Part shown: positions 26,181 through 35,413 of the stretch, in pieces
How positions within the stretch are numbered: the stretch's first letter is position 1
Layout: every line of letters begins with the position of its first letter
Assembly: GCA_900317305.1 (NCBI GenBank)
Contig: ONGG01000022.1
Coordinates: 53,831 to 117,830 of the forward strand
DNA from: an uncultured Prevotellaceae bacterium
Lineage (GTDB): Bacteria; Bacteroidota; Bacteroidia; Bacteroidales; Bacteroidaceae
DNA length: 64,000 nucleotides
Direction: 5' to 3'
Notes under the pieces: model-generated
The model's input: the letters and a program-made list of their open reading frames with translations, nothing else
Database searches by the model: none
What the model was told of the DNA's origin: nothing
Made by a program: the position numbers and the translations under genes

Positions 26181-26211
26181 TTTGCTTTTCACTCACCTTG
26201 CACTATCTTTG
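26181..26211 (+). promoter_or_regulatory. Consensus Bacteroidota promoter
   Basis: TTTG (26181-26184), 19 bp, then TATCTTTG (26204-26211). It lies 31 bp before the start of the secreted protein gene at 26243 and fits the -33/-7 consensus exactly. Confidence 0.85.
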
Positions 26212-26242
26212 CAGAAACAATCAAACCTTAATCACTGAAAAA

Positions 26243-26923
26243 ATGATGAGATTATTCACATTGCTATTGCTCACCCTCAGTGCGCTCAACCTTAGTGCCC
26301 AAAATACGGATGTCACTCCCATGTCTCCCCCTGATTACAGCCTTGAGACCCTCCGCTCTTTCAAGTGCGAGGAAAAATATGGCGACATCAACAAAGATGG
26401 CATCGGCGACATCGCATTGATCTCATTCGTTCATTTCAAGGAGTTCATCTCCTTCGATGAGAATGGCGACACCCTCGATGCCAACCAGCCTGTTCTTGCC
26501 ATCTTCTTCGGAAACAAGAACGGACAGTATGATTGTTTCAAGCAGTACGACAAAGTGCTGCCCTTCTCCGAGGTGAAATACCACACCATCGACTATTCAC
26601 TCGATGTGAGCGACAAGGGAGTCATCACCATCGACCTCGATCATTTCTCGAGCATGGGGGGATGGGCCAACACCTCCTATCGCTATGTCTTCCGTTATCA
26701 GAATGGCGACATCTTCCTCATCGGTAGGGAAGAGGATTCCTTTATGCGAAACAGTGGCGATGGGACGAAGACGAGCATCAACTACCTCACGTCGAGAAAA
26801 CAGGTCACTACCTACAATATGTTCGATGAGAAAGTGCGTCCCAAGGAGAAATGGACGCGTATTCCCAGGAAACCATTGCGCCTGATGGGAACCTGGACCC
26901 TTGAGGAAGAGGGCGAGGAATAG
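26243..26923 (+). CDS. Secreted protein of unknown function
   Basis: A 226-residue protein with a signal peptide (LFTLLLLTLSALNLSAQ). The start is fixed by the promoter ending at 26211; an upstream in-frame codon lies before it. The segment YGDINKDGIGDIALISF is an FG-GAP/EF-like Asp-rich loop, often calcium binding, seen in secreted Bacteroidota proteins that read out numerical or enzyme-inhibitor-like folds. No catalytic motif is evident. Its own strong promoter suggests a separate unit. It converges with the acyltransferase gene. Confidence 0.8.
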   Translation: MMRLFTLLLLTLSALNLSAQNTDVTPMSPPDYSLETLRSFKCEEKYGDINKDGIGDIALISFVHFKEFISFDENGDTLDANQPVLAIFFGNKNGQYDCFKQYDKVLPFSEVKYHTIDYSLDVSDKGVITIDLDHFSSMGGWANTSYRYVFRYQNGDIFLIGREEDSFMRNSGDGTKTSINYLTSRKQVTTYNMFDEKVRPKEKWTRIPRKPLRLMGTWTLEEEGEE

Positions 26924-26956
26924 GATTTGCCGCCCCTTGATCATCTTTTTCCCTCA

Positions 26957-27994
26957 TCAGTGCGAATAGCGGAGTATCCTGAATTTGTCGGAAAGGTGGA
27001 TGATAACCATTCCTACGACAACGCAAGAGAGGAGTGTAAGGAAGAACACCGTGTAGGGTGAGTCGATAAACTGTCGGTAAATCCACAAAAAGGTTCCGTG
27101 GCTGCAGAAGATGATGACGCTCATCTTCCGTAGGAGTTTTGCATAACTAATACTGACGTCTCCCACCCTGATGACAAGCATGAAAATCAAAGGGCATGCG
27201 ATGAGCAAGCTCAGGAAGCAGTCATCACTCCATATCCGATGGGTTCGGTAGATCATATAATACTCAAGATGAGCGATGATGAAGAAAGTGAGCGATAGAA
27301 ACAGCAACATCCTCCAAGATACCTTGATATCGGCATAGGCAATCATCTTGCCTATCATAATCCAGACTAAGGCAGTTATGAAACTTAGATGTGGCTGACC
27401 TATGATTATGGAATAAATAGGAAGTATATGCTGCGTGGCCCAGTTGGGTGAGACCACTGAATAGTAGGTGGAGGTTCCACAACAAAAGAGATATAAGACC
27501 AAACTGATCGACATCGTCACCCAATCTGGTATTCTGGCCTTGTAAATGGCCCAATAGATGATGGCTGTCGAGATGATGGTGCTCGACAGGAACCATGAGG
27601 CCATGAATGTGCTGTTAAGGCAGAACGCTTGAAGAGCGTAGAGCAAAGCGCGGGGAAAACCATGAACATACCATTCCCGTTGCAGGGTGTTAGGCACGAT
27701 AAACAGGATGGTCCAGAAAAGCAGGAGGAAAAAGATTCGCTTCAGGTATTTGGCAAGAGCATGCCCTCTTTCTTTGGCGTCGGAAATGTAGCGCAGTTTC
27801 GAAAAGAAGAAATATGAGCTCATGATGAAGAACAAGGGCACGGCCATACGAAAGAGGGGGCGAAACGAAAGTGAGAATATGCCAGAGTGAAGGCATAGGA
27901 TGAAGAACGACAGTACAATCTTTAATATGTCAAACTTGTTGCCACCAATTTTCGGCTGGGCCTGAAGGCTTCCTGTTTTTGTGTCAGGTTCCAT
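26957..27994 (-). CDS. Acyltransferase family 3 membrane protein
   Basis: A 345-residue protein with about ten membrane helices and the family-3 acyltransferase entry block (FDILKIVLSFFILCLHSG, with the His that is usually catalytic), then PLFFIMSSYFFFSKL. Relatives acylate sugars of lipopolysaccharide, exopolysaccharide or macrolides at the membrane. It lies downstream of maeB but beyond that gene's terminator, and no sugar-polymer genes adjoin it, so the acceptor is unknown. Confidence 0.85.
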   Translation of the reverse strand: MEPDTKTGSLQAQPKIGGNKFDILKIVLSFFILCLHSGIFSLSFRPLFRMAVPLFFIMSSYFFFSKLRYISDAKERGHALAKYLKRIFFLLLFWTILFIVPNTLQREWYVHGFPRALLYALQAFCLNSTFMASWFLSSTIISTAIIYWAIYKARIPDWVTMSISLVLYLFCCGTSTYYSVVSPNWATQHILPIYSIIIGQPHLSFITALVWIMIGKMIAYADIKVSWRMLLFLSLTFFIIAHLEYYMIYRTHRIWSDDCFLSLLIACPLIFMLVIRVGDVSISYAKLLRKMSVIIFCSHGTFLWIYRQFIDSPYTVFFLTLLSCVVVGMVIIHLSDKFRILRYSH

Positions 27995-28014
27995 TCTTTT
28001 CCTGAATAACTTCG

Positions 28015-28056
28015 AAAAAACTTTATGGTCGCATCACCACTAGGCGATGCGACCAT
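28015..28056 (-). terminator. Intrinsic terminator of maeB
   Basis: ATGGTCGCATC pairs perfectly with GATGCGACCAT (11 bp); in the minus direction AAAGTTTTTT follows. It sits 6 bp after the maeB stop. Confidence 0.85.
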
Positions 28057-28062
28057 TATAGG

Positions 28063-30354
28063 TTATACAAAACTCCGTTTGATCTTGTCGACATAGGCAT
28101 CGATTACGGCAACGGCGGTGATGCTCACCACATCGCGCACCGAACTGCCATAGTCGGCAAAGTGGATGGGCTTGTTCAGTCCCATCTGAATCGGTCCGAT
28201 AATCTCAATGTCGGGCTCAAGGGCCTGGAGCATCTTATACGAAGAGCGGGCACTCGTCAGGTTGGGGAAGATCAGCGTATTCACATCCAAACCGTGCAGG
28301 CGGTTGAAGGGATACAGGGTGTCGCGGAGTTCCCTGTCGAGGGCGGTACTGATCTGCATCTCGCCATCGATGGGCAGGTCGGGCATCAGCTTGTGTATCT
28401 GAGCCACGGCCTCACGCACCTTCCGGCTGCCTGCCGACTGGTCGGAACCGAAGTTGGAATGGCTGATCATTGCTATCTTCGGGTCCACATTGAAGAAGTG
28501 AACGGCGGTGGAGGCCAACTTGGCGATATCCACCAGTTTGTCGGCATCGGGGTCATTGTTGATCAGGGTGTCGGCCACGAAGAAAGTGCCGCGCTTCGAG
28601 TTCAGGATGTGCATCGTGCCGAAAGTCTTGAATTCCGGGCGCACGCCGATAATCTCCTTCACTACCTTCAGCGTGTTGGAGTATTTGGTGTAAAGGCCGG
28701 TGATGAAGGCATCGGCATCGCCGGTCTCCACCATCATCATGCCAAAGTAGTTGCGCTCAAACATTTTGTCGTTGGCTTCCTCAAAGGTGTAGCCATCACG
28801 CTGGCGCTTCTGGGTGAGGATGCGGGCATAGCGCTCGCGGCGCTCGGCCTCGCGGTCGTGGCGCAGGTTCACGATCTCTATACCCTCTAAACTGAGTTCA
28901 AGCTGGGCGGCCAACTTCTCTATGCGCTCGTCGTTGCCTAGAAGGATGGGGTCGCAGATGCCTTCGGCCTTGGCCTGGACGGCGGCTTTCAGCATCGTGG
29001 GATGGATGCCTTCGGCGAACACCACGCGCTGGGGATGGGCACGGGCGGTGTCGTAGAGTTTGCGGGTCACCTTCGTCTGTAGTCCGAGCATCTGGCGCAG
29101 ATGGTTCTTGTAGCCCTCCCAGTTGGTGATGGTCTTGCGGGCCACGCCGCTGTCGATGGCGGCCTTGGCCACGGCTGCCGACACTTCGGTGATCAGACGG
29201 GGGTCAACGGGCTTCGGGATGAAGTACGAAGGGCCGAACGTCAGGTTGTTCACCTTATACACGTCGTTCACCACGTCGGGAACGGGTTGCTTGGCCAGAT
29301 TGGCGATGGCAAGCACGGCGGCCATCTTCATCTCCTCGTTGATGGCGCGGGCGTGTACGTCGAGAGCGCCACGGAAGATGTAGGGGAACCCGATCACGTT
29401 GTTGATTTGGTTGGGATAGTCGGAACGCCCGGTGGCCATCAGCACGTCGGGGCGGGAGTCCATGGCGTCCTCGTAAGATATCTCGGGCACGGGATTGGCC
29501 AGGGCAAAGACGATGGGCGAATCGGCCATCGAGCGCACCATGTCCTTCGTCAGCACATTGCCTTTCGATAGACCCACGAAGACGTCGGCGTCGCGGACGG
29601 CTTCCTCCAGGGTGTGCACGTCGCGGCGGTCGGTGGCGAAGAAGCGTTTCTGCTCGTTCAGGTCCTCACGGTCGCTGCTGATCACACCTTTCGAGTCGAG
29701 CATCAGGATGTTTTCCTTCTTCGCGCCAAGGGCCATGTAGAGCTTCGTGCACGAGATGGCGGCGGCACCGGCGCCGTTCACCACGATGCGCACCTTCGCA
29801 ATGTCCTTGCCGTTCACCTCAAGGGCATTCTTCAGACCGGCAGCCGAGATGATGGCGGTGCCATGCTGGTCGTCGTGCATCACGGGGATGTCGAGGGTGC
29901 GCTTCAGGCGCTCCTCGATATAGAAACACTCGGGGGCCTTGATGTCCTCAAGGTTGATGCCGCCAAAGGTGGGAGCAATCCTCTCCACGGCCTCGCAGAA
30001 TTTCTCGGGGTCTTTCTCGGCCACCTCGATGTCGAAAACGTCGATGCCACCGTAAATCTTGAAAAGCAGGCCCTTGCCTTCCATCACGGGCTTGCCGCTC
30101 AGCGCACCGATGTCGCCCAGTCCCAATACGGCTGTGCCATTGCTGATCACGGCCACAAGGTTGCCCTTGTCGGTGTACTTGTAGGCGTCGTCGGGATTCT
30201 CCTGTATCTCTAGGCAGGGGAATGCCACTCCGGGCGAATAGGCTAGACTCAGGTCGGTCTGGGTGCGGTAGGATTTGGTGGGCTTCACCTCAATTTTGCC
30301 GGGGCGCCCGCTTTGATGATAGGCCAGTGCGGCTTCTTTCGTAATCTTTACCAT
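28063..30354 (-). CDS. maeB: NADP-dependent malic enzyme fused to phosphotransacetylase-like domain
   Basis: A 763-residue MaeB. Residues about 1-430 are a malic enzyme ([39 protein letters not shown] metal site, [20 protein letters not shown] loop) that turns malate into pyruvate and CO2 with NADPH formation. Residues about 431-763 are phosphotransacetylase-like ([35 protein letters not shown]), thought in MaeB proteins to bind acetyl-CoA and regulate activity. The length is standard for the fusion. It is divergent from a tetR gene, with a 28-bp palindrome between them. Confidence 0.97.
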   Translation of the reverse strand: MVKITKEAALAYHQSGRPGKIEVKPTKSYRTQTDLSLAYSPGVAFPCLEIQENPDDAYKYTDKGNLVAVISNGTAVLGLGDIGALSGKPVMEGKGLLFKIYGGIDVFDIEVAEKDPEKFCEAVERIAPTFGGINLEDIKAPECFYIEERLKRTLDIPVMHDDQHGTAIISAAGLKNALEVNGKDIAKVRIVVNGAGAAAISCTKLYMALGAKKENILMLDSKGVISSDREDLNEQKRFFATDRRDVHTLEEAVRDADVFVGLSKGNVLTKDMVRSMADSPIVFALANPVPEISYEDAMDSRPDVLMATGRSDYPNQINNVIGFPYIFRGALDVHARAINEEMKMAAVLAIANLAKQPVPDVVNDVYKVNNLTFGPSYFIPKPVDPRLITEVSAAVAKAAIDSGVARKTITNWEGYKNHLRQMLGLQTKVTRKLYDTARAHPQRVVFAEGIHPTMLKAAVQAKAEGICDPILLGNDERIEKLAAQLELSLEGIEIVNLRHDREAERRERYARILTQKRQRDGYTFEEANDKMFERNYFGMMMVETGDADAFITGLYTKYSNTLKVVKEIIGVRPEFKTFGTMHILNSKRGTFFVADTLINNDPDADKLVDIAKLASTAVHFFNVDPKIAMISHSNFGSDQSAGSRKVREAVAQIHKLMPDLPIDGEMQISTALDRELRDTLYPFNRLHGLDVNTLIFPNLTSARSSYKMLQALEPDIEIIGPIQMGLNKPIHFADYGSSVRDVVSITAVAVIDAYVDKIKRSFV

Positions 30355-30438
30355 GAAGTGTATTTTTATTGATGTGTAATGTTGCTGAATGGTGATGGTT
30401 GATGTCTACAAATCATTGAAAATCGCCAAAAATTCATG

Positions 30439-30497
30439 CAAAGGTAGCAAAAACTATTCGCATGCGAATAGTTTTTCGTAAAAAAATACTATTTTTG
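30439..30497. promoter_or_regulatory. Divergent maeB/tetR promoters with 28-bp perfect palindrome
   Basis: AAAAACTATTCGCA and its exact complement TGCGAATAGTTTTT occupy 30449-30476. On the minus side a -7 box TACCTTTG (30439-30446) abuts the palindrome by 2 bp; on the plus side a -7 box TATTTTTG (30490-30497) lies 13 bp away, so the palindrome covers the -33 region of both promoters. A TetR-type dimer site controlling both genes is the natural reading. Confidence 0.75.
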
Positions 30498-30538
30498 TCC
30501 CAGAAAATAGGAATAGTTGTCCACTTAACTGCAAGAAT

Positions 30539-31174
30539 ATGCAAAAAAACGCTCCCAACACTACTTATCGCATGGATTTGAGAACCAAAATCCTGCATTG
30601 TGCCTTGTGCAATTTCAGGGAGAAGGGCATCAAGGCGGTCAAGATGGACGACATCGCCAACCAACTTTCCGTGTCGAAGCGGACGCTCTACGAGATCTTC
30701 AACAAGAAAGAGGACCTGCTATTCGCCTGTGTCAAGTCGCACGACGAGGAGATGAGGCTAAGACTGGAGCATCTCATTCAGAAAAACGACACGGTGATGG
30801 ATATCCTGGCCGCCTTCTTGCGGCTGCATATCGTGGAGAGCTGCCACACCAACCCGCTTTTCTATGCCGAGTTGCCCAAATATCCAAAGGTCATGGAGTA
30901 TATCGACCGTAAGCACGACACGCAGCGCGGACAGTCGATCGGATTCATGCTCAAAGGGGTAGAGGAGGGGTTTTTCCGCGAGGATGTCAACTACACAGTC
31001 ATCACCCACATGACCGAGGTCTTCATGCAAAATGTCATGGACACCCAGTATTATCACACTTTCCCCATGCCCGAGATTGTGAAGAATGTCATCTTGCTCG
31101 TGCTGAGAGGGGTATGCACAGAGAAAGGACTCCAAAGGCTTGACCTGATCGACTTCGATTCGATGGGCGAGTGA
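30539..31174 (+). CDS. TetR/AcrR-family transcriptional regulator
   Basis: A 211-residue regulator. The N-terminal HTH (NFREKGIKAVKMDDIANQLSVSKRTLYEIFNKKEDLL, about 20-57) is typical of TetR; the rest is an all-helical ligand-binding domain with no recognisable ligand signature. It should repress through dimer binding at the palindrome immediately upstream, controlling itself and maeB. ATG 30539 is used; ATG 30572 would also retain the HTH. It ends 7 bp from the convergent relA-type gene. Confidence 0.9.
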   Translation: MQKNAPNTTYRMDLRTKILHCALCNFREKGIKAVKMDDIANQLSVSKRTLYEIFNKKEDLLFACVKSHDEEMRLRLEHLIQKNDTVMDILAAFLRLHIVESCHTNPLFYAELPKYPKVMEYIDRKHDTQRGQSIGFMLKGVEEGFFREDVNYTVITHMTEVFMQNVMDTQYYHTFPMPEIVKNVILLVLRGVCTEKGLQRLDLIDFDSMGE

Positions 31175-31181
31175 CGGGGCG

Positions 31182-33389
31182 TCACACGCGCTCCACTTGC
31201 TTCACGCCCTTCACCGTGCGCAATTTCTTGATGAGGGCCTCCAGGCGCGACGTGTCGTCGACCTGCACCACGAGGATGCCGCCAAACAAACCGTCATGGC
31301 TGTCGATGTTGATAGAGCGCATCACAATCTTCTCTTCTTTCGATATGATGCTCGTGATGTTGTTCACGATGCCGATGTCGTCGTTGCCCACCACACGCAG
31401 GGTGATGGAGTATTGCGACGTGCCCTTGCCACTCCAGCGGGCACGTACGATGCGGTAGCCGAAACGCTTGCGCAGCTCTGGGGCATTGGGGCAGTTGGCA
31501 CGGTGCACCTTGATGCCGCCGTTCACTGTCACAAAACCGAAAATGTTGTCACCATAGATGGGGTTGCAGCATTTGGCCAACTGGTAGTCGATGCCCTTCA
31601 GGTTGCGGTCCACCACCAGCACGTCGTCGTTGTGCAGGGCTATCTGCTCGTCGGGGTTCTCGTAGTTGAACTCCTCGGCACTGCGCACGGGCACCTGGGG
31701 GGCATTGCCGCTCAGTGCCTGCTTCACCTCCACATATTTCTCTATCACTTCGTTGGGGTCGAGTTTCTCGTCGGCCAACTGCTTGTAGAAGTCGCTCGTC
31801 TCCTTGAAACCGAGTTTCTTGATCAGGTGCGACATCGTCGCCTCCTCCATTTCTATCTTGCGGTTCTTGAAACGCCGCTCAAGCATCTCCTTGGCGTAAA
31901 GACCGTCTTTCACCTGGGTCTCTTTCAGGGCCAGGCGTATCTTCGACTTCGCACGCGAGGTCTTCACAATTTGGAGCCAGTCGCGCTTCGGTTTCTGGTT
32001 GTTCGAGGTCAGAATCTCCACCTGGTCGCCGCTGCGAAGGGGCTCGCGCACCGGCACCAACTTGTCGTTGATGCGGCCGCCCACACAACGGTTGCCCACG
32101 TTCGAGTGAATACTGTAGGCGAAATCGAGCACCGTGGCACCCTTCGGAAACTTCAGCAAGTCGCCCTTCGGGGTGAACACAAATACCTCGTCTTCGTAGA
32201 GGTCCATCTTGAACTGGTCCATCATCTGCAGGTCGTCGTTGCTCTCCAGGGCCGAGCGGATGTTGTTGAGCCACTCATCGATGCCCGACTCTCCTTTCAC
32301 GCCCTTGTAGCGCCAATGGGCGGCCAGACCGCGCTCGGCCACCTCGTCCATACGCTCGGTGCGTATCTGCACCTCCACCCATTTGTTCTCCGGACCCAGC
32401 ACGGTGATGTGCAGACTCTCATAGCCGTTCGACTTCGGCACCGAGAGCCAGTCGCGCATGCGCTTGGGGTTGGGCTGGTACATGTCGGTGATGATCGAGA
32501 AGGTCTGCCAGCACTGCATCTTCTCTTTCTCAGGGGGAGCGTCGATGATGATGCGGATGGCAAAGAGGTCGTAGATACCCTCAAAACCGCACTTCTGCTT
32601 CTTCATCTTCTGCCAGATGCTGTGGATGCTCTTTGTGCGGCCTTTCATATGGAAACGCAGACCGGCGGCACGCAATTTCTCGTCGATAGGGCCGATGAAG
32701 CGTTCGATATAGGCATCGCGGGCGCGTTTCGTCGCGTTCAGCTTCTCCTTGATCAAATAGTAGGCATCGTGCTCCAGGTATTTCAGGCTCAGGTCCTCCA
32801 ACTCGCTCTTCAACTTGTACAGGCCCAGCTTGTGGGCCAGGGGAGCATAGAGATAGGAGGCTTCTTCCGAGACGCGCCGCTTCTCTTCTTCCTTGTCGGT
32901 GTCGCGTATCTGGCGCATCAGGTTCACACGGTCGGCTATCATGATGAGTATCACGCGCATGTCCTCGGCAAACGACACCAGTAGGTTGCGGTAGTTCTCG
33001 CTCTCCACCACGGGGGTGCGCAGGTAGAGTTGCTGCACCCTGTCCAGACCATGCAGGATGTGTCTTACGCCTGTGCCAAAGAGGTGCTCCGTCTCCTCAG
33101 GTTCCATATGGAGGGTCGACTCACACGAGTGCAGCAGGATGGCAATCACGCCATCACGCTTCAGACCGGTCTCCTCTATGGCTATCTTGGCAGTCTGCAG
33201 CCCCAGAAGCATAGGGTTCAGACCAAAGACATTGCGCTCTATATGGCCCGACAACTGTATCCGCCCGAACAACTCTTCTATCTTCTTCACATCGTCGGCT
33301 TGGAAATAGGGCGACATGGAGGTAAGGAGCTCGGATTGCAACGCATTGATCTCGCGGGTCTCTTCTTGGGTGAATGTCGGTTGGCACAT
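31182..33389 (-). CDS. relA: RelA-type (p)ppGpp synthetase with degenerate hydrolase domain
   Basis: A 735-residue long RSH protein. The HD region keeps the fold (ENYRNLLVSFAEDMRVILIMIADRVNLMRQI) but the metal motif HDxxED reads HSCEST, so ppGpp hydrolysis should be lost. The synthetase domain is complete (KGRTKSIHSIWQKM, IYDLFAIRIII, SNGYESLHITV, EVQIRTERMDEVAERG). A TGS domain (VFTPKGDLLKFPKGATVLDFAY), a zinc-finger-like region (LAKCCNPIYGD, HRANCPNA) and an ACT domain follow. ATG 33389 has a GGAG 10 bp upstream; the longer frame begins with TTG. A second RSH with hydrolase activity would be needed elsewhere. Confidence 0.92.
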   Translation of the reverse strand: MCQPTFTQEETREINALQSELLTSMSPYFQADDVKKIEELFGRIQLSGHIERNVFGLNPMLLGLQTAKIAIEETGLKRDGVIAILLHSCESTLHMEPEETEHLFGTGVRHILHGLDRVQQLYLRTPVVESENYRNLLVSFAEDMRVILIMIADRVNLMRQIRDTDKEEEKRRVSEEASYLYAPLAHKLGLYKLKSELEDLSLKYLEHDAYYLIKEKLNATKRARDAYIERFIGPIDEKLRAAGLRFHMKGRTKSIHSIWQKMKKQKCGFEGIYDLFAIRIIIDAPPEKEKMQCWQTFSIITDMYQPNPKRMRDWLSVPKSNGYESLHITVLGPENKWVEVQIRTERMDEVAERGLAAHWRYKGVKGESGIDEWLNNIRSALESNDDLQMMDQFKMDLYEDEVFVFTPKGDLLKFPKGATVLDFAYSIHSNVGNRCVGGRINDKLVPVREPLRSGDQVEILTSNNQKPKRDWLQIVKTSRAKSKIRLALKETQVKDGLYAKEMLERRFKNRKIEMEEATMSHLIKKLGFKETSDFYKQLADEKLDPNEVIEKYVEVKQALSGNAPQVPVRSAEEFNYENPDEQIALHNDDVLVVDRNLKGIDYQLAKCCNPIYGDNIFGFVTVNGGIKVHRANCPNAPELRKRFGYRIVRARWSGKGTSQYSITLRVVGNDDIGIVNNITSIISKEEKIVMRSINIDSHDGLFGGILVVQVDDTSRLEALIKKLRTVKGVKQVERV

Positions 33390-33415
33390 ATTCTTTTCTC
33401 CTATCAATTATTGTG

Positions 33416-33440
33416 GTTTCGCTTTCGCTCAACTTTTTGT
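33416..33440. repeat. 25-nt dispersed element, copy 1
   Basis: In the minus direction ACAAAAAGTTGAGCGAA followed by A and GCGAAAC. It lies in the leader of the relA-type gene and matches 57960-57984 in the leader of the NRPS gene at 24 of 25 bases, same orientation relative to the gene. Confidence 0.75.
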
Positions 33441-33479
33441 GGGTCCCTCTTTGCACACGGGGATTCTTACAAATCACCG

Positions 33480-33487
33480 CAAAGTTA
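33480..33487 (-). promoter_or_regulatory. -7 box of the relA promoter
   Basis: TAACTTTG then C on the minus strand, 91 bp before the relA start, placing the dispersed 25-nt element inside the leader. A TTGC lies about 23 bp further upstream. Confidence 0.6.
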
Positions 33488-33508
33488 CAATTTTTTCCCG
33501 CAATTATT

Positions 33509-33538
33509 CTTGCAATTAAGAAAAAGTAGTTATATTTG
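33509..33538 (+). promoter_or_regulatory. Promoter of the DUF4301 gene
   Basis: CTTG (33509-33512), 18 bp, then TATATTTG (33531-33538), 39 bp before the start. Back-to-back with the relA promoter. Confidence 0.7.
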
Positions 33539-33577
33539 TGACTTAAATACCATAAACGTGTTATTAAATCTAAAAAT

Positions 33578-35098
33578 ATGATGCTATCACAACAAGACCT
33601 TAAACAGATTGCCGAAAAAGGAATCACCGAACAACAAATCAATGTTCAGCTCGAAGAGTTCAAAACAGGTTTTCCCTTCCTCAAACTCGAAGCCGCCGCT
33701 GCCATAGGGAAGGGTATCGTGGCCCCCGATCCACAGGAGAAGGAGAAAATGATTGAGGCCTGGAACGAATACAAGGCTGCCGGAAACAAAATCGTGAAGT
33801 TCGTACCTGCATCGGGTGCTGCCAGCCGAATGTTCAAGAACATGTTCGCCTTCCTCACTGCCGATTACGATGTGCCTACTACCGATTTCGAGAAAACCTA
33901 TTTCGACAATATCGAGAAATTCGCCTTCTACAACGCACTGAATGAGAAATGTGTGGAGAACTGTGGTGCCGACATTAAGGCGCTCATCGCCAAGGGCGAC
34001 TACAAGGCCGTGGTGGCCAATATGCTCAATGCCGACGGACTCAACTACGGACAGTTGCCAAAGGGATTGCTGCTATTCCACAACTACCCTGAGGGACCGC
34101 GCACACCCATGGAGGAGCACCTCGTAGAGGGCGCGCTCTATGCTGCCAGCAATGGCGAGGCCAATGTCCACTTCACCGTGAGCCATGAGCATATGGCGCT
34201 CTTCGAGAAGAAGGTGGAGGAGAAGAAAGATGGATATGCACAGAAATATGGCATCAAGTACAACATCTCGTTCTCCGAGCAGAAACCGAGCACCGACACC
34301 GTGGCGGCCAATCCCGACAACACGCCATTCCGTACTGAGGACGGGAAACTGCTCTTCAGGCCGGGCGGACACGGCGCGCTCATCGAGAACCTCAACGAGA
34401 TCGATGCCGACGTCATCTTCATCAAGAATATCGACAATGTGGTGCCCGACAGGCTGAAGCAGGAGACGGTCGACTACAAGCAGGTCATCGCCGGCGTGCT
34501 GGTCACACTCCAGAAAAAAGCGTTCGACTACCTCAAGGTGCTCGATACGGGCAATTACGACCACGAGCAACTCGAGGAGATGATACGCTTCGTGCAGCGC
34601 GACCTCTGCTGCCGCAAGAGCGACATCAAGCTCCTTGAGGATGCCGAACTCGTCATCTACCTGCGCAATAAGCTCAACAGGCCGATGCGCGTGTGTGGCG
34701 TGGTGAAGAATGTGGGCGAGCCGGGTGGCGGTCCGTTCCTCACCTACAACCAGGATGGCACCGTGAGCCTCCAGATTCTTGAGAGCAGCCAGATCGACAA
34801 GTCGAATGCCGAGTACCAGAAGATGTTCACCGAGGGCACGCACTTCAATCCCGTCGACCTCGTTTGTGCCGTCAAGGACTATAAGGGACAGCCTTTCGAC
34901 CTGCCGAAGTACGTGGACAAGACCACTGGATTCATCAGCAGCAAGAGCAAGAACGGCAAGGAACTCAAGGCTCTTGAGTTGCCCGGATTGTGGAATGGTG
35001 CCATGAGCGACTGGAACACCATCTTCGTAGAGGTGCCCCTTGGCACGTTCAACCCCGTGAAGACCGTCAACGACCTCCTTCGCGAGCAACACCAGTAA
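33578..35098 (+). CDS. DUF4301 protein
   Basis: A 506-residue cytoplasmic protein of the Bacteroidota DUF4301 family. VPASGAASRMFKNMF near residue 75 and FRPGGHGALIENLNEIDADVIFIKNIDNVVPD near 265 resemble the nucleotide-binding and metal parts of sugar nucleotidyltransferases, to which the family is distantly related. No experimental function is known to me. It has its own promoter and a strong terminator, so it stands alone. The sequence is complete with no irregularities. Confidence 0.85.
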   Translation: MMLSQQDLKQIAEKGITEQQINVQLEEFKTGFPFLKLEAAAAIGKGIVAPDPQEKEKMIEAWNEYKAAGNKIVKFVPASGAASRMFKNMFAFLTADYDVPTTDFEKTYFDNIEKFAFYNALNEKCVENCGADIKALIAKGDYKAVVANMLNADGLNYGQLPKGLLLFHNYPEGPRTPMEEHLVEGALYAASNGEANVHFTVSHEHMALFEKKVEEKKDGYAQKYGIKYNISFSEQKPSTDTVAANPDNTPFRTEDGKLLFRPGGHGALIENLNEIDADVIFIKNIDNVVPDRLKQETVDYKQVIAGVLVTLQKKAFDYLKVLDTGNYDHEQLEEMIRFVQRDLCCRKSDIKLLEDAELVIYLRNKLNRPMRVCGVVKNVGEPGGGPFLTYNQDGTVSLQILESSQIDKSNAEYQKMFTEGTHFNPVDLVCAVKDYKGQPFDLPKYVDKTTGFISSKSKNGKELKALELPGLWNGAMSDWNTIFVEVPLGTFNPVKTVNDLLREQHQ

Positions 35099-35119
35099 AA
35101 TTCATCCTTATCTCATCTA

Positions 35120-35162
35120 GCCCCCTCCTACACTCCCCGACAAACGGAGAGTAGGAGGGGGC
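35120..35162 (+). terminator. Strong hairpin terminator after DUF4301
   Basis: GCCCCCTCCTACACTCC pairs with GGAGAGTAGGAGGGGGC (16 of 17 bp) around a 9-nt loop. Only TTCC follows, so the T-run is poor but the stem is very stable. Confidence 0.8.
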
Positions 35163-35177
35163 TTCCAAGAAAAAAAC

Positions 35178-35373
35178 ATGAAGAAATCAATCGCTTTTTT
35201 GCTTCTTTTCCTTTCTACCTCTGTCATGGCCCAGCAGGTGCCCGTGATGGAGACGGGCGGACAACCCATGCCCGACGAATGGATTGACAAAGACACGGGC
35301 CACCGACCAGCGTTGGATTATCTTCCGAGCCAATTTCGAGGGCGTGGAGAATGTATATGCCGTGGAATTGTAG
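35178..35373 (+). pseudogene. Collapsed PL22 oligogalacturonate lyase remnant
   Basis: The first 45 residues are a signal peptide and MPDEWIDKDTGHR, the hallmark N terminus of oligogalacturonate lyases (PL22). At about 35300-35305 the frame jumps: DQRWIIFRANFEGVENVYAVEL and a stop follow in the next frame, which resembles the C terminus of the same family. The roughly 1.1 kb between is gone. A chance short reading frame continues to 35417 but ends unrelated. This is a deletion remnant of a pectin-degrading gene. Confidence 0.75.
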
Positions 35374-35413
35374 CAATCAAACCAAATCCAAAATCCCATA
35401 AACCATCATTCAA

